A stretch of 64,000 bases of DNA. It comes from Haloimpatiens massiliensis. GTDB lineage: Bacteria; Bacillota; Clostridia; Clostridiales; Clostridiaceae. Both the position numbers and the translations under genes were made by a program. Below, in pieces: positions 1 to 8,436 of the stretch. Position 1 is the stretch's first letter, and each line of letters opens with the position of its first letter. Under the pieces are notes generated by a model. It was not told the origin of the DNA. It was given only the letters and a program-made list of their open reading frames with translations, and did no database searches. The stretch is from the NCBI RefSeq assembly GCF_900184255.1, contig NZ_LT854640.1:602019-666018 (forward strand), in the 5' to 3' direction.

Positions 1-600
1 AGATTAAGGGATGTTATAGCTAAAGCAAAGGCAAATAACATGCCAAACGATAACATAACTAGATCTATTAAAAAGGCTTCAGGGGAACTAGGAGATGTTA
101 CTTTTGAAGAAATAACATATGAAGGATATGGTCCAGCAGGAATAGCTGTTATAGTAAACGTGCTTACAGATAACAAAAATAGAAGTGCTGGTAACGTAAG
201 ACACGCATTTACTAAACATGGTGGTAACTTAGGTTCAACTGGATGTGTATCATTTATGTTCCAGAAAAAAGGCCAAATGGTTATTGAAAAGAAAGATGGT
301 CTTGATGAGGACGAAATTATGATGATGGCATTAGATGCAGGTGCAGAAGATTTTGAAGCAGAAGACGAAGTATATGTTATAACTACGGCTCCAGAAGAAT
401 TTGGAACTGTAAGAGAAGCATTAGAATCTCAAGGACTAGAGTTCTTAGAAACAGAAGTAAAAATGATTCCGGACACATATACAGAAATTGATGAAGAGAC
501 ATCAACTAAATTCCAAAAATTACTTGATCAATTAGAAGATGACGATGACGTTCAAGATGTTTATCACAATGCAGAGTTCCCAGAAGGATGGGAACAATAA
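1..600 (+). CDS. yebC: YebC/PmpR (TACO1) family protein, 5' end outside the window
   Basis: The reading frame is open from base 1 and enters with LRDVIAKAKANNMPNDNI, the family's conserved N-terminal segment, so the ATG at 40 is internal and the true start lies upstream of the window. YebC/TACO1 proteins are about 240 aa; about 199 are visible here. Visible family features are the GNVRHAF..GGNLG.TGCVSFMF segment and the acidic C-terminal domain ending in DDVQDVYHN. Members have been described as DNA-binding regulators and, more recently, as translation factors that relieve ribosome stalling; the sequence does not decide between these roles. A hairpin terminator follows at 729-777. The family call is secure; the role is known only from the family. 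Confidence 0.95.
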   Translation, partial: RLRDVIAKAKANNMPNDNITRSIKKASGELGDVTFEEITYEGYGPAGIAVIVNVLTDNKNRSAGNVRHAFTKHGGNLGSTGCVSFMFQKKGQMVIEKKDGLDEDEIMMMALDAGAEDFEAEDEVYVITTAPEEFGTVREALESQGLEFLETEVKMIPDTYTEIDEETSTKFQKLLDQLEDDDDVQDVYHNAEFPEGWEQ

Positions 601-728
601 TAGGCAAATTAAGGTTTTTAGAGGGTTTAATTTAAACTGAAATTTAGTTCACTATGATATACATTTAAAATATCAAATGGATTAAGATAAATGTTAAAAA
701 TTAAATTCAATGAGTAAGTGTATACGTG

Positions 729-777
729 AAATCACTCTAAAGGTTGTATAAAAACAACTAAAGGAGTGATTTTTTTT
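729..777 (+). terminator. Rho-independent terminator after yebC
   Basis: AATCACTC (730-737) pairs with GAGTGATT (764-771). An inner GTTGT/ACAAC pairing extends the stem, and a run of T follows. Confidence 0.8.
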
Positions 778-849
778 ATATATACATTGATATTAATCAG
801 GAAATAAATGCACAATTTTAGTATGATGCTAGTATTGATTAATAATTTA

Positions 850-1061
850 TTCAACTTTCGCAGTCATAAAATAAAAATATAAAATTTAAAATGAAGAATA
901 AAGCTCTTTTAGAAATTAACTATAATTTGAAATTTGCAGGTAAGTAGTAGGTAATAGCTCTACAAATTCCTATTTTACATTCTAAATTTTAAATTAAAAA
1001 CTATATTCGCATTTCCTTTATTCATGTAATGTAGAGATTGAACTTTGTGTGCGAAAGTTGA
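850..1061. repeat. MITE-like palindromic repeat, family A, copy 1 (inverted relative to copy 2)
   Basis: The roughly 212-bp non-coding element is bounded by TTCAACTTTCGCA on the left and TGCGAAAGTTGA on the right. Its reverse complement matches the two flanks of the element at 35539-35913 almost base for base (for example the shared stretches AGAATGTAAAATAGGAATTT and CTTTATTCTTCATTTTAAAT) but lacks that copy's central 174-bp insert. It fills most of the intergenic gap 601-1126. I see no gene in that gap; the remainder is the yebC terminator and AT-rich DNA. Confidence 0.75.
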
Positions 1062-1126
1062 GTAGTTTATTATATATTGTATAAAAATTTACAAATTGGA
1101 CATAATACCCCATGAGGAGGGATAAT

Positions 1127-1732
1127 ATGTCTAAAAAGAGTAAGTTTATAATTTGGTTTTCAGCAGTAGCCTTAATTCTCTTTGTAGGAGGATATTTAGG
1201 ATATTATAAATATAGTAAAGCTTATAGATATAAAGAGGAATTATATAAAAATAGTAATGCGGTCATGAGTAAAAGTAAACTTAAAAATACTGTTAAATAT
1301 AGTACAAAATTAATATTTAAGGTAAAATATTTAAAAAGCAATGATACTATAGAAGAAGAACAAAGAGCAGAAAAGTATGATAAGGCTATAGTGGGATATG
1401 ACAGAGAAAAGCTCCAATCATATTTTTTGAAAAAAGGTTTCAAAATAAATAAAATGGATGAGAATGAAGTCATTTTAACTAAAGACTTAGATAGATATTC
1501 TCCAAATAAATATATTATCGGTATAGAAAAAACAGATAAAGGAGAGTATATGGCTATTTTTAGAACAGATGATGAGGGAAATATGTATATAGAAAAAAAG
1601 GAAGATGTGACAGAAATAAGGACTAATCTTTTAAGAAAAGAGGAAGTAGAGATACTTAAAAGTGGATGTTCAGAATTTCAGTTTGATACAAAGGAAAAGG
1701 CTAAGGAAGCCATTACGGAATATCAATCTTAA
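1127..1732 (+). CDS. Membrane-anchored protein in the bofC position (BofC-like, tentative)
   Basis: The start is ATG 1127, 6 nt after GAGGAGG (1114-1120); an in-frame ATG at 1112 overlaps this ribosome site and is unlikely. The 201-aa product has a basic N-terminus, one hydrophobic segment (about residues 6-27) and then a hydrophilic, lysine/glutamate-rich domain, so it is probably anchored in the membrane with the domain outside. It lies directly before ruvA-ruvB-queA-tgt-yajC, the place occupied by bofC in Bacillus subtilis, where BofC is an intercompartmental signalling protein of sporulation. The C-terminal pattern (YIIGIEKTDKGEYMAIFRTD, then YIEKKEDV) resembles the BofC C-terminal domain, but I rely mostly on position. 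It could be an unrelated anchored protein. Confidence 0.55.
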   Translation: MSKKSKFIIWFSAVALILFVGGYLGYYKYSKAYRYKEELYKNSNAVMSKSKLKNTVKYSTKLIFKVKYLKSNDTIEEEQRAEKYDKAIVGYDREKLQSYFLKKGFKINKMDENEVILTKDLDRYSPNKYIIGIEKTDKGEYMAIFRTDDEGNMYIEKKEDVTEIRTNLLRKEEVEILKSGCSEFQFDTKEKAKEAITEYQS

Positions 1733-1763
1733 AATATAATGAATATAAGCAATATAAATGTAC

Positions 1764-1810
1764 AAAGAGTGTATAGGCTATGTAAAGACATGAACTATAT
1801 ACTCTTTTTT
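1764..1810 (+). terminator. Rho-independent terminator upstream of ruvA
   Basis: AAAGAGTGTATA (1764-1775) pairs with TATATACTCTTT (1796-1807) with one G-T wobble, followed by TTT. Confidence 0.75.
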
Positions 1811-1888
1811 CTTGAATAAAATTAATTATGGTGGTAAAGTATTATATAGTTGCTTATTTAAATTATTCATTGAAGGGAATGTATAAAT

Positions 1889-2479
1889 GTGTATGAATAT
1901 ATAAAAGGAACTTATATGGGTATTAATGAAGACTATATTATAATTGAAAACAATGGTATAGGCTATAAGATATACACATCAGGAAACACTATAGCTAATA
2001 TACCTAAAGCCAGTGAAAGAATTACTATTTATACAATTCAAATTGTAAGAGATGATTTTATTGGACTTTATGGGTTTTTAACTAGAGAGGAATTAGATTT
2101 ATTTAATTTGCTTTTAAAAGTTAATGGAGTAGGTCCTAAAGCTGCACTTTCCCTTTTATCCATAAGCAGTGTAGCCAATCTTAAAAAGGCTATAGTTTTA
2201 GGGGATGAGGGGTTAATTACAAGGGCTCCAGGTGTAGGTAAAAAAACTGCTCAGAGAATAATACTTGAACTTAAAGATAAAATAGATATAGATGAAGTAT
2301 TAGAAGAATCGGATAGTGTGGTACATAAGACTATAGATGATAAGATTAGAAGAGAGGCATTGCAGGCTCTTATATCTTTAGGATATTCAGAAAAAGAGGG
2401 AAATAAAGCATTAAAGGCTGTTGAGGGTGACAATGTTGAAGATTTAATTAAAAATTGTTTAAAATATTTAATGAATTGA
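1889..2479 (+). CDS. ruvA: Holliday junction branch migration protein RuvA
   Basis: RuvA binds four-way DNA junctions as a tetramer and loads the RuvB motor. The 196-aa protein has the usual length. It starts with GTG at 1889 after GAAGGGA. The N-terminal OB-fold is followed by the two helix-hairpin-helix DNA-binding motifs (VNGVGPKAALSLLS near residue 72 and APGVGKKTAQRIILEL near residue 107) and a C-terminal RuvB-binding three-helix domain ending in LIKNCLKYLMN. ruvB begins 10 nt downstream, so the two are co-transcribed. As usual in Firmicutes, no ruvC is present; RuvX is encoded at 48145. Confidence 0.97.
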   Translation: MYEYIKGTYMGINEDYIIIENNGIGYKIYTSGNTIANIPKASERITIYTIQIVRDDFIGLYGFLTREELDLFNLLLKVNGVGPKAALSLLSISSVANLKKAIVLGDEGLITRAPGVGKKTAQRIILELKDKIDIDEVLEESDSVVHKTIDDKIRREALQALISLGYSEKEGNKALKAVEGDNVEDLIKNCLKYLMN

Positions 2480-2489
2480 GGTGTATAAA

Positions 2490-3521
2490 ATGGGGGATAG
2501 AATTGTTACAACTTCTAACATAGAGGGAGATTTTGAAAATGATTATTCTCTAAGACCTCAAAGTTTTAATGAGTATATAGGTCAAAAAAAGGTAAAAGAA
2601 AAGCTAGATATATTTGTAAAAGCAGCCAAGAAGCGAAGAGAAAATTTGGATCACGTACTTTTGTATGGTCCACCAGGCCTTGGTAAAACTACACTGGCTA
2701 ATATAATTGCTAGTGAGATGGGTGGAAATTTAAAAGTGACTTCTGGTCCTGCTATAGAAAGAGCTGGTGATTTGGCAGCGATACTTACTGGTCTTGGAAA
2801 TTTTGATGTGCTATTTATAGATGAAATACATAGATTAAACAGAGCTGTGGAAGAGATACTATATCCAGCAATGGAGGATTATGCTTTAGATATAGTTATA
2901 GGTAAAGGGGCAGCAGCTAAATCAATAAGATTAGATTTGCCAAAGTTTACGCTTATAGGTGCAACTACAAGAGTTGGACTTTTAACTTCACCTCTTAGGG
3001 ATAGATTTGGAGTAATGTGCCCTATGGAGTTTTATGAAGAAGATGAACTTACATATATAATAGTCAGATCTTCAAAGATATTAAATGTAGAAATACAAGA
3101 GGATGCAGCGGGAGAAATAGCTAGACGGTCTAGAGGAACTCCAAGAATAGCAAATAGAATTTTAAAAAGAGTTAGGGACTATTCTATTGTTAAGGGAAAT
3201 GGAATAATAGATTTAGATACTGCAAGAAAGGCTTTAGAACTTTTAGATGTTGATTCAGAGGGCCTAGATGGTATAGATAATAGGATATTAACAGCTATAG
3301 TTGACAATTTTAAGGGGGGACCAGTAGGATTAGAAACTTTAGCTTATTTTATAGGAGAAGAATTAGACACTATACAGGATGTATATGAACCATACTTACT
3401 TCAGAAGGGATTTGTAATAAGAACACCTAGAGGAAGAATGGCAACGGAAAGAGCATTTATACATTTAAATAGGGATATTCCTAAAAACTATATAGAGAAT
3501 AACCAAATTTCTATTTTTTAA
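2490..3521 (+). CDS. ruvB: Holliday junction DNA helicase RuvB
   Basis: RuvB is a hexameric AAA+ motor that drives branch migration of Holliday junctions together with RuvA. I place the start at ATG 2490, 6 nt after GAGGTG; a GTG at 2481 lies inside that ribosome site. The 343-aa product has Walker A (YGPPGLGKTTLA), Walker B (LFIDEIHRL), sensor 1 (IGATTR), the arginine-finger segment SPLRDRFG and a C-terminal winged-helix domain. All expected catalytic residues are visible. It follows ruvA at 10 nt and precedes queA by 29 nt. Confidence 0.97.
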   Translation: MGDRIVTTSNIEGDFENDYSLRPQSFNEYIGQKKVKEKLDIFVKAAKKRRENLDHVLLYGPPGLGKTTLANIIASEMGGNLKVTSGPAIERAGDLAAILTGLGNFDVLFIDEIHRLNRAVEEILYPAMEDYALDIVIGKGAAAKSIRLDLPKFTLIGATTRVGLLTSPLRDRFGVMCPMEFYEEDELTYIIVRSSKILNVEIQEDAAGEIARRSRGTPRIANRILKRVRDYSIVKGNGIIDLDTARKALELLDVDSEGLDGIDNRILTAIVDNFKGGPVGLETLAYFIGEELDTIQDVYEPYLLQKGFVIRTPRGRMATERAFIHLNRDIPKNYIENNQISIF

Positions 3522-3550
3522 TTAACATTAACAGAAGAGGACGTGTTTAT

Positions 3551-4576
3551 ATGGATGTAAAAGATTTTTATTTTGATTTGCCAGAAGAACTTATAGCTCA
3601 GCATCCTGCTGAGAAACGAGATGAATCAAGACTTATGGTTTTAAATAAAAATTCGGGGGAAATAGAACATAAGCATTTTAAAGATATACTTATGTATTTA
3701 AACCCAGGAGATTGTTTAGTGCTAAATAATACTAGGGTACTTCCAGCTAGGCTCATAGGTAGTAAGGAAGGAACTGGTGGGAAAATAGAGTTTTTATTAC
3801 TTAAAAGAATAGATAGAGATAAATGGGAAACACTGGTAAAGCCTGGGAAAAAAGCCAAGGTGGGTAGTGAATTTATTTTTGGAAATGGAGAATTAAAAGC
3901 TAAAGTAGTAGATATAGGTGAAGAAGGAAGTAGAATAGTACAATTTAAATATGATGGTATATTTGAAGAAGTTTTGGATAGATTAGGACAAATGCCCCTT
4001 CCTCCATATATAAAAGAAAAACTTACTGACAAGGAAAGATATCAAACTGTTTATTCAAAGGAAGTTGGTTCAGCAGCAGCACCTACAGCAGGATTGCATT
4101 TTACAGAAGAACTTTTAGAAAAGATAAAAGCTAAAGGAGTGAAGGTAGCATTTTTAACATTGCATGTGGGACTTGGAACTTTTAGACCTGTAAAAGTGGA
4201 TAAAATTGAAGAGCATCATATGCATTCTGAGTATTATAGTATGTCAAAAGAAACGGCAGATATAATAAATGAAACTAAAAAGGCTGGAGGCAGAATTATA
4301 GCAGTAGGTACTACATCTTCTAGAACTTTAGAAACTATAGGAGAAGAAAATGGTATTGTTTCTGAAAAATCAGGTTGGACAGATATATTTATTTATCCTG
4401 GATATAAATTTAAAGTAGTAGATGCTTTGATAACTAATTTTCATCTTCCAGAATCAACTCTTATAATGCTAGTAAGTGCTTTGGCTGGAAGAGAAAATAT
4501 AATGAATGCATATAATACAGCAGTTAAAGAAAAATATAGATTTTTCAGTTTTGGAGATGCTATGTTTATAGGATAG
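3551..4576 (+). CDS. queA: S-adenosylmethionine:tRNA ribosyltransferase-isomerase QueA
   Basis: QueA transfers and isomerizes the ribosyl group of S-adenosylmethionine onto preQ1-modified tRNA (position 34 of GUN anticodons) to give epoxyqueuosine, in the cytosol. The 341-aa length is typical. Conserved segments include FDLPEELIAQHPAEKRDESR at the N-terminus, NNTRVLPARL, SAAAPTAGLHFT and VGLGTFRPV, all diagnostic of the family. It starts at ATG 3551 after AGAGGACG and is followed 21 nt later by tgt, the enzyme acting just before it in the queuosine pathway. Confidence 0.97.
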   Translation: MDVKDFYFDLPEELIAQHPAEKRDESRLMVLNKNSGEIEHKHFKDILMYLNPGDCLVLNNTRVLPARLIGSKEGTGGKIEFLLLKRIDRDKWETLVKPGKKAKVGSEFIFGNGELKAKVVDIGEEGSRIVQFKYDGIFEEVLDRLGQMPLPPYIKEKLTDKERYQTVYSKEVGSAAAPTAGLHFTEELLEKIKAKGVKVAFLTLHVGLGTFRPVKVDKIEEHHMHSEYYSMSKETADIINETKKAGGRIIAVGTTSSRTLETIGEENGIVSEKSGWTDIFIYPGYKFKVVDALITNFHLPESTLIMLVSALAGRENIMNAYNTAVKEKYRFFSFGDAMFIG

Positions 4577-4597
4577 TAAGAGAAAGGAAGTAGGCTA

Positions 4598-5734
4598 ATG
4601 GGAAAATACACTTTACTTAAGAAAAGCCATAAGGTAAGAAGGGGAAGATTTGAAACTGTACATGGAACCATAGAAACTCCTGTATTTATGAATGTAGGAA
4701 CCCTTGCAGCTATAAAGGGAGCTGTATCATCTATGGATTTAAAAGAAATAGGATGCCAAGTAGAACTTTCAAATACATATCATCTGCATTTAAGACCAGG
4801 AGATAAAGTGGTTAAACAGTTGGGTGGATTACATAAATTTATGAATTGGGATAGACCGATACTTACAGATTCAGGTGGATTTCAGGTGTTTTCACTATCA
4901 CATATTAGAAAGATAAAAGAAGAAGGAGTTTATTTTAATTCCCACATAGATGGAAGAAAGATATTTATGGGACCAGAGGAGAGTATGCAGATACAAAGTA
5001 ATTTAGGTTCTACCATAGCTATGGCTTTTGATGAATGTATACCTAATCCATCTCCAAAAGACTATGTAGTTAAATCAGTAGATAGAACTACAAGATGGCT
5101 TCAAAGATGTAAAATTGAAATGGATAGATTAAATTCATTAGACAATACAGTAAATAAAAATCAAATGCTATTTGGAATAAATCAAGGTGGAGTATATGAA
5201 GATATAAGAATTGAACATGCAAAAACTATAAGCAAAATGGATTTAGATGGTTACGCTATAGGAGGTTTAGCTGTAGGAGAAACTCATGAAGAAATGTATA
5301 GGATAATAGATGAGGTGGTGCCACATCTTCCACAGGAGAAACCTATATACTTGATGGGCGTTGGTCTTCCAAGCAATATTTTAGAAGCGGTAGATAGAGG
5401 AGTGGACTTTTTTGATTGTGTGCTTCCAGCTAGAAATGGAAGACATGGACATGTGTTCACTAAATATGGTAAAATAAATTTGATGAATGCAAAATATGAA
5501 TTAGATGATGCTCCTATGGATGAAGGATGTCAATGTCCTACTTGTAAACACTATAGCAGAGCTTATATAAGGCATTTATTTAAAGCAAAAGAAATGCTAG
5601 CTATGAGATTATGCGTTCTACATAATTTATATTTCTATAATAAGTTGATGGAGGACATAAGAAATTCTATAGATGGAGATTACTTTAAAGAATTTAAAGA
5701 AGAGAAATTGGCTAGTTGGAATGGAAGAGCTTAA
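4598..5734 (+). CDS. tgt: tRNA-guanine(34) transglycosylase
   Basis: Tgt exchanges guanine-34 of tRNA(Asp, Asn, His, Tyr) for preQ1, the first committed queuosine step on tRNA. The 378-aa protein has the TIM-barrel active-site region TDSGGFQVFS with its catalytic Asp, the second catalytic region DFFDCVLPARNGRHG, and the C-terminal zinc site formed by GCQCPTCKHYS and the later LHNLYFY histidine. It starts at ATG 4598 after GAAAGGAAG and forms a queuosine pair with queA. A long palindromic repeat separates it from yajC. Confidence 0.97.
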   Translation: MGKYTLLKKSHKVRRGRFETVHGTIETPVFMNVGTLAAIKGAVSSMDLKEIGCQVELSNTYHLHLRPGDKVVKQLGGLHKFMNWDRPILTDSGGFQVFSLSHIRKIKEEGVYFNSHIDGRKIFMGPEESMQIQSNLGSTIAMAFDECIPNPSPKDYVVKSVDRTTRWLQRCKIEMDRLNSLDNTVNKNQMLFGINQGGVYEDIRIEHAKTISKMDLDGYAIGGLAVGETHEEMYRIIDEVVPHLPQEKPIYLMGVGLPSNILEAVDRGVDFFDCVLPARNGRHGHVFTKYGKINLMNAKYELDDAPMDEGCQCPTCKHYSRAYIRHLFKAKEMLAMRLCVLHNLYFYNKLMEDIRNSIDGDYFKEFKEEKLASWNGRA

Positions 5735-5760
5735 TTTAAATAATTAAATTTATGTAAGGC

Positions 5761-5909
5761 ACATTCAAATAAATAACAAGTCAGTATGCTAGTCTATTTT
5801 GCGTCATACTGCGTCAGCAGAACCCACCGATAGTTCTTAGCGGTGGAACCTGCTTCATTGTCTCACACAAAATATACCAGCATCTTTGACTTGTTATTTA
5901 TTTTCATGT
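5761..5909. repeat. Long perfect-type palindrome, family D, between tgt and yajC
   Basis: The outer arms (5761-5783 and 5887-5909) are 23-bp inverted repeats with two mismatches, built around AAATAAATAACAAGTCA and its complement. Inside them a second pair continues (ATGCTAGTCTATTTTGCGT against ACACAAAATATACCAGCAT). A GC-richer core follows, AGCAG-aac-CCACCG pairing with CGGTGG-aac-CTGCT. The whole 149 bp can fold into one long hairpin and has no open reading frame. The GC-rich core contrasts with the AT-rich surroundings, which suggests a dispersed mobile palindrome. Only one copy is in this window. Confidence 0.75.
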
Positions 5910-5950
5910 ACCCAAATTATAAATTATAAAAATAAGGGAGGAATAGTAGT

Positions 5951-6262
5951 ATGTCAAATGGTTTAATGACAATTGTTACTTTTGTGATTATGATTGCATT
6001 TTTTTATTTAATAATAATAATTCCTGAAAATAAGAGAAAAAAGAAATACAATGCAATGCTAGAATCATTAAAAGTAAACGATGAAATAATGACTAGAGGA
6101 GGAATTATTGGAAGTATAGTTGTGATAAAAGATGACTATGTAATAATTCAATCAGGTCCAGATAAAGCAAGGTTAAAAATGTCTAAAGCTTCTATTGGAA
6201 GTATTTTAAATGCAACTGATGATGTAGCTAACGAAGCAAAAGAAGTAAAAGAATCAAAATAA
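5951..6262 (+). CDS. yajC: Preprotein translocase subunit YajC
   Basis: YajC is a small single-span membrane protein associated with the SecDF/SecYEG translocon. The 103-aa product has one N-terminal transmembrane segment (about residues 6-26, ending in IIPENKRKKK) followed by the conserved cytoplasmic domain with LKVNDEIMTRGGIIGSIV. It starts at ATG 5951 after AAGGGAGGAA. secDF lies 2.2 kb downstream, beyond the SCIFF genes. Confidence 0.95.
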   Translation: MSNGLMTIVTFVIMIAFFYLIIIIPENKRKKKYNAMLESLKVNDEIMTRGGIIGSIVVIKDDYVIIQSGPDKARLKMSKASIGSILNATDDVANEAKEVKESK

Positions 6263-6279
6263 TAATAAAATAGTTATTA

Positions 6280-6319
6280 AACACCTCCTGTATTCATATA
6301 TTTTTAATAAGGAGGTGTT
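6280..6319 (+). promoter_or_regulatory. Hairpin that sequesters the ribosome site of the next gene
   Basis: AACACCTCCT (6280-6289) is perfectly complementary to AGGAGGTGTT (6310-6319), with a 20-nt loop. The right arm is the Shine-Dalgarno sequence of the gene starting at 6325. In the yajC read-through transcript the ribosome site would be paired. It is not followed by a T-run, so it is not a normal terminator. Confidence 0.6.
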
Positions 6320-6324
6320 GTTGT

Positions 6325-6690
6325 TTGAACAGAAAGAATATGGATTGTATGCTTAAAGGACTAATACGAGCATGTATAGTTACTTTGTTAGGCATGATAA
6401 TTTTTTCTATAATTAATTTTTTATTCCCAGCTTCAGAAGGATTTAGAGGTATTTTTATTTTAGTAATTACTTTGATAAGCATAATGTATGGAGCTATATA
6501 TGCTTCTAGAAAATCTAGAAAAAAGGGATGGCTTATAGGAATAGTTTTGGCTTTTATTTATATGATAATTTTTTATTTGATTTCAGTGATAGCTGGAAGG
6601 GAAACGGCTTTGAAAGGAAATGATTATATAAGAATTGTGCTAGCTTTATTGGTGGGAACTCTGTCTGGAATGTTAGGAATAAATATGTAG
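6325..6690 (+). CDS. TIGR04086 family membrane protein (YrzE-like)
   Basis: The 121-aa protein is almost entirely hydrophobic with about four predicted membrane spans (near residues 10-30, 35-55, 68-90 and 100-118) and a short basic loop (RKSRKKG). It follows yajC, exactly where Bacillus subtilis has yrzE of the TIGR04086 membrane family; I infer membership from topology, size and position. The start codon is TTG at 6325, 7 nt after a strong AAGGAGGTG. That ribosome site is buried in the hairpin at 6280-6319. Function is unknown. Confidence 0.75.
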   Translation: MNRKNMDCMLKGLIRACIVTLLGMIIFSIINFLFPASEGFRGIFILVITLISIMYGAIYASRKSRKKGWLIGIVLAFIYMIIFYLISVIAGRETALKGNDYIRIVLALLVGTLSGMLGINM

Positions 6691-6777
6691 AAGTCCTTTA
6701 TTTAATTAAAATATTGTGATATAATCTATGGGTAGATATGCTATATTGAAGCGATAAATATGATTGGAGGAATTGAC

Positions 6778-6915
6778 GTGAAACATATAAAAACTATAAA
6801 CAAGTCAAATATAAAAGAAAGCTTAAAAAAACCAGGTTGTAAAGAGTGTGCAAATTCATGCCAATCTGCATGTAAAACTTCTTGCACAGTTGCCAATTTA
6901 GCTTGTGAAAACTAA
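6778..6915 (+). CDS. scfA: SCIFF ranthipeptide precursor (six cysteines in forty-five residues)
   Basis: A 45-aa peptide is encoded from GTG 6778, preceded by TTGGAGG (6764-6770) and followed by a stop at 6913. It begins MKHIKTINKSNIKESLK. It has exactly six cysteines in the C-terminal half, in the pattern C-x2-C-x3-C-x3-C-x3-C-x6-C, which matches the SCIFF family by name and length. SCIFF peptides are ribosomally made and modified by the partner radical-SAM enzyme, which forms thioether bonds between cysteines and other residues (ranthipeptides); roles in signalling have been proposed in Clostridium. The maturase scfB follows after a hairpin. The precursor is nearly universal in Clostridia, so this is identification rather than novelty. 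Confidence 0.97.
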   Translation: MKHIKTINKSNIKESLKKPGCKECANSCQSACKTSCTVANLACEN

Positions 6916-6936
6916 TTTATACTGGTATAATTTTAG

Positions 6937-6965
6937 GGGCAGTAACTTATGTTACTGTCTTAAAT
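6937..6965 (+). promoter_or_regulatory. Intercistronic hairpin between scfA and scfB
   Basis: CAGTAAC (6940-6946) pairs with GTTACTG (6951-6957) across a 4-nt loop, extended by G-U/G-C pairs and followed by TCTTAAATTTT. The T-run is weak, so it may act as a partial terminator or RNA-stability element. Either would let peptide mRNA exceed maturase mRNA. Confidence 0.5.
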
Positions 6966-6986
6966 TTTAATGAGGAGGAAATAAAG

Positions 6987-8354
6987 GTGGCAAATATTCA
7001 TAAATTTATACAGAACGGGGAATACTACGTTCTTGATGTGAATACAGGATCAGTTCATATTGTGGACGAGCTTGTATATGACCTATTAAACGAAGAAAAA
7101 TTGGAAGCTTTAGATGAGTTGAAATGTAGATATAAAAATAAGTACAAAGATGAAGATATTCATGAGGCTTATAACGAGATAAAGGAATTAATAAAAGAAG
7201 GTCTAATATATACAGAAGATATGTATGAAGATATTGCTCAAAAGAGTGGCAATTCAACCTCCTTTATAAAAGCTTTATGTTTAAATATAACTCATGCCTG
7301 CAACTTAAGATGTAAGTATTGTTTTGCCGATGAGGGTAAATATCATGGAGAAAGCAAAATAATGTCTGTTGAAGTAGGAAAAAAAGCTTTGGATTTTGTA
7401 ATTAAACATTCTGGTCCTAGAAAGAATATAGAAGTGGACTTATTTGGTGGAGAGCCACTAATGGCTTTTGAAAATATAAAACAAATAGTTAACTATGGAA
7501 AAGAATTAGAGAAGAAACATAATAAAAATATAAGATTTACTATGACTACAAACTGTACTTTGTTAAATGATGAAATAATGGAGTACTTAAATAAAAACAT
7601 GGTAAATATAGTTTTGAGTATAGATGGAAGAAAAGAAGTGAATGATAGAGTTAGGATAGGAGCTAATGGAGAAGGATCTTATGATAGTATATTACCTAAA
7701 ATAAGAGAAATGGTTGCAAGAAGAGATCCTTCAAAACAACATTACGTTAGAGGAACCTTTACTAGAGAAAATACAGATTTTTTTAATGATGTTATGCATT
7801 TAGTTAACTTAGGATTTAAAGAAATATCTGTAGAGCCGGTAGTACTTCCAGATGAACATCCATTATCTTTAAGAGAAGAGGATCTTCCTACTATATTTAA
7901 TGAATATGATAAGTTATATAATGAAATGTTAAGAAGATATAAAGAAGGTAATGAGTTTAAATTCTATCATTTTAATATAAATCTAAATGGTGGACCATGT
8001 GTATATAAAAGAATTTCTGGATGTGGTGCAGGGCATGAATATGTTGCAGTAACACCTACTGGAGATGTATATCCATGTCATCAGTTTGTAGGAAATGAAG
8101 AATTCAAATTAGGTACAATATATGAAGATAAAATGAATAATGATATAGCCCAAAAATTTCATGAAGCGCATATATATAATAAACCAAAATGCAGAGAATG
8201 TTGGGCAAGATTCTATTGTAGTGGTGGATGCCAAGCTAATAATTATAACTTTAATGGCGATATTCATAAGCCTTATGAAATAGGTTGTGCTATGCAAAAG
8301 AAAAGAATAGAGTGTGCTATAGCCTTAAAAACTCAAATGATGATGGAAGAATAA
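6987..8354 (+). CDS. scfB: SCIFF maturase, radical SAM/SPASM thioether-forming enzyme
   Basis: This enzyme uses S-adenosylmethionine and Fe-S clusters to install thioether cross-links in the SCIFF peptide encoded just upstream. The 455-aa protein has an N-terminal peptide-binding (RRE-like) region of about 90 residues, then the radical-SAM motif in HACNLRCKYCFAD (CxxxCxxC), the glycine-rich FGGEPLM SAM-binding segment, and a C-terminal SPASM region rich in cysteines (GPCVYKRISGCGAGHEY, YPCHQF, CRECWARFYCSGGCQA). The start is GTG 6987 after GAGGAGG. Expression is probably coupled to scfA through the hairpin at 6937. Confidence 0.96.
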   Translation: MANIHKFIQNGEYYVLDVNTGSVHIVDELVYDLLNEEKLEALDELKCRYKNKYKDEDIHEAYNEIKELIKEGLIYTEDMYEDIAQKSGNSTSFIKALCLNITHACNLRCKYCFADEGKYHGESKIMSVEVGKKALDFVIKHSGPRKNIEVDLFGGEPLMAFENIKQIVNYGKELEKKHNKNIRFTMTTNCTLLNDEIMEYLNKNMVNIVLSIDGRKEVNDRVRIGANGEGSYDSILPKIREMVARRDPSKQHYVRGTFTRENTDFFNDVMHLVNLGFKEISVEPVVLPDEHPLSLREEDLPTIFNEYDKLYNEMLRRYKEGNEFKFYHFNINLNGGPCVYKRISGCGAGHEYVAVTPTGDVYPCHQFVGNEEFKLGTIYEDKMNNDIAQKFHEAHIYNKPKCRECWARFYCSGGCQANNYNFNGDIHKPYEIGCAMQKKRIECAIALKTQMMMEE

Positions 8355-8436
8355 TGCATATATTACATAATATTGACTAAAATAATATGTAATATTATAA
8401 TTAGTTTATTAATGCTATACGGAGGGGGATAAAAAA

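Noticed and set aside
3598..4032. 144-aa minus-strand open frame within queA
   Set aside because: It is a shadow of a strongly coding + strand gene, with no ribosome site and no family resemblance.
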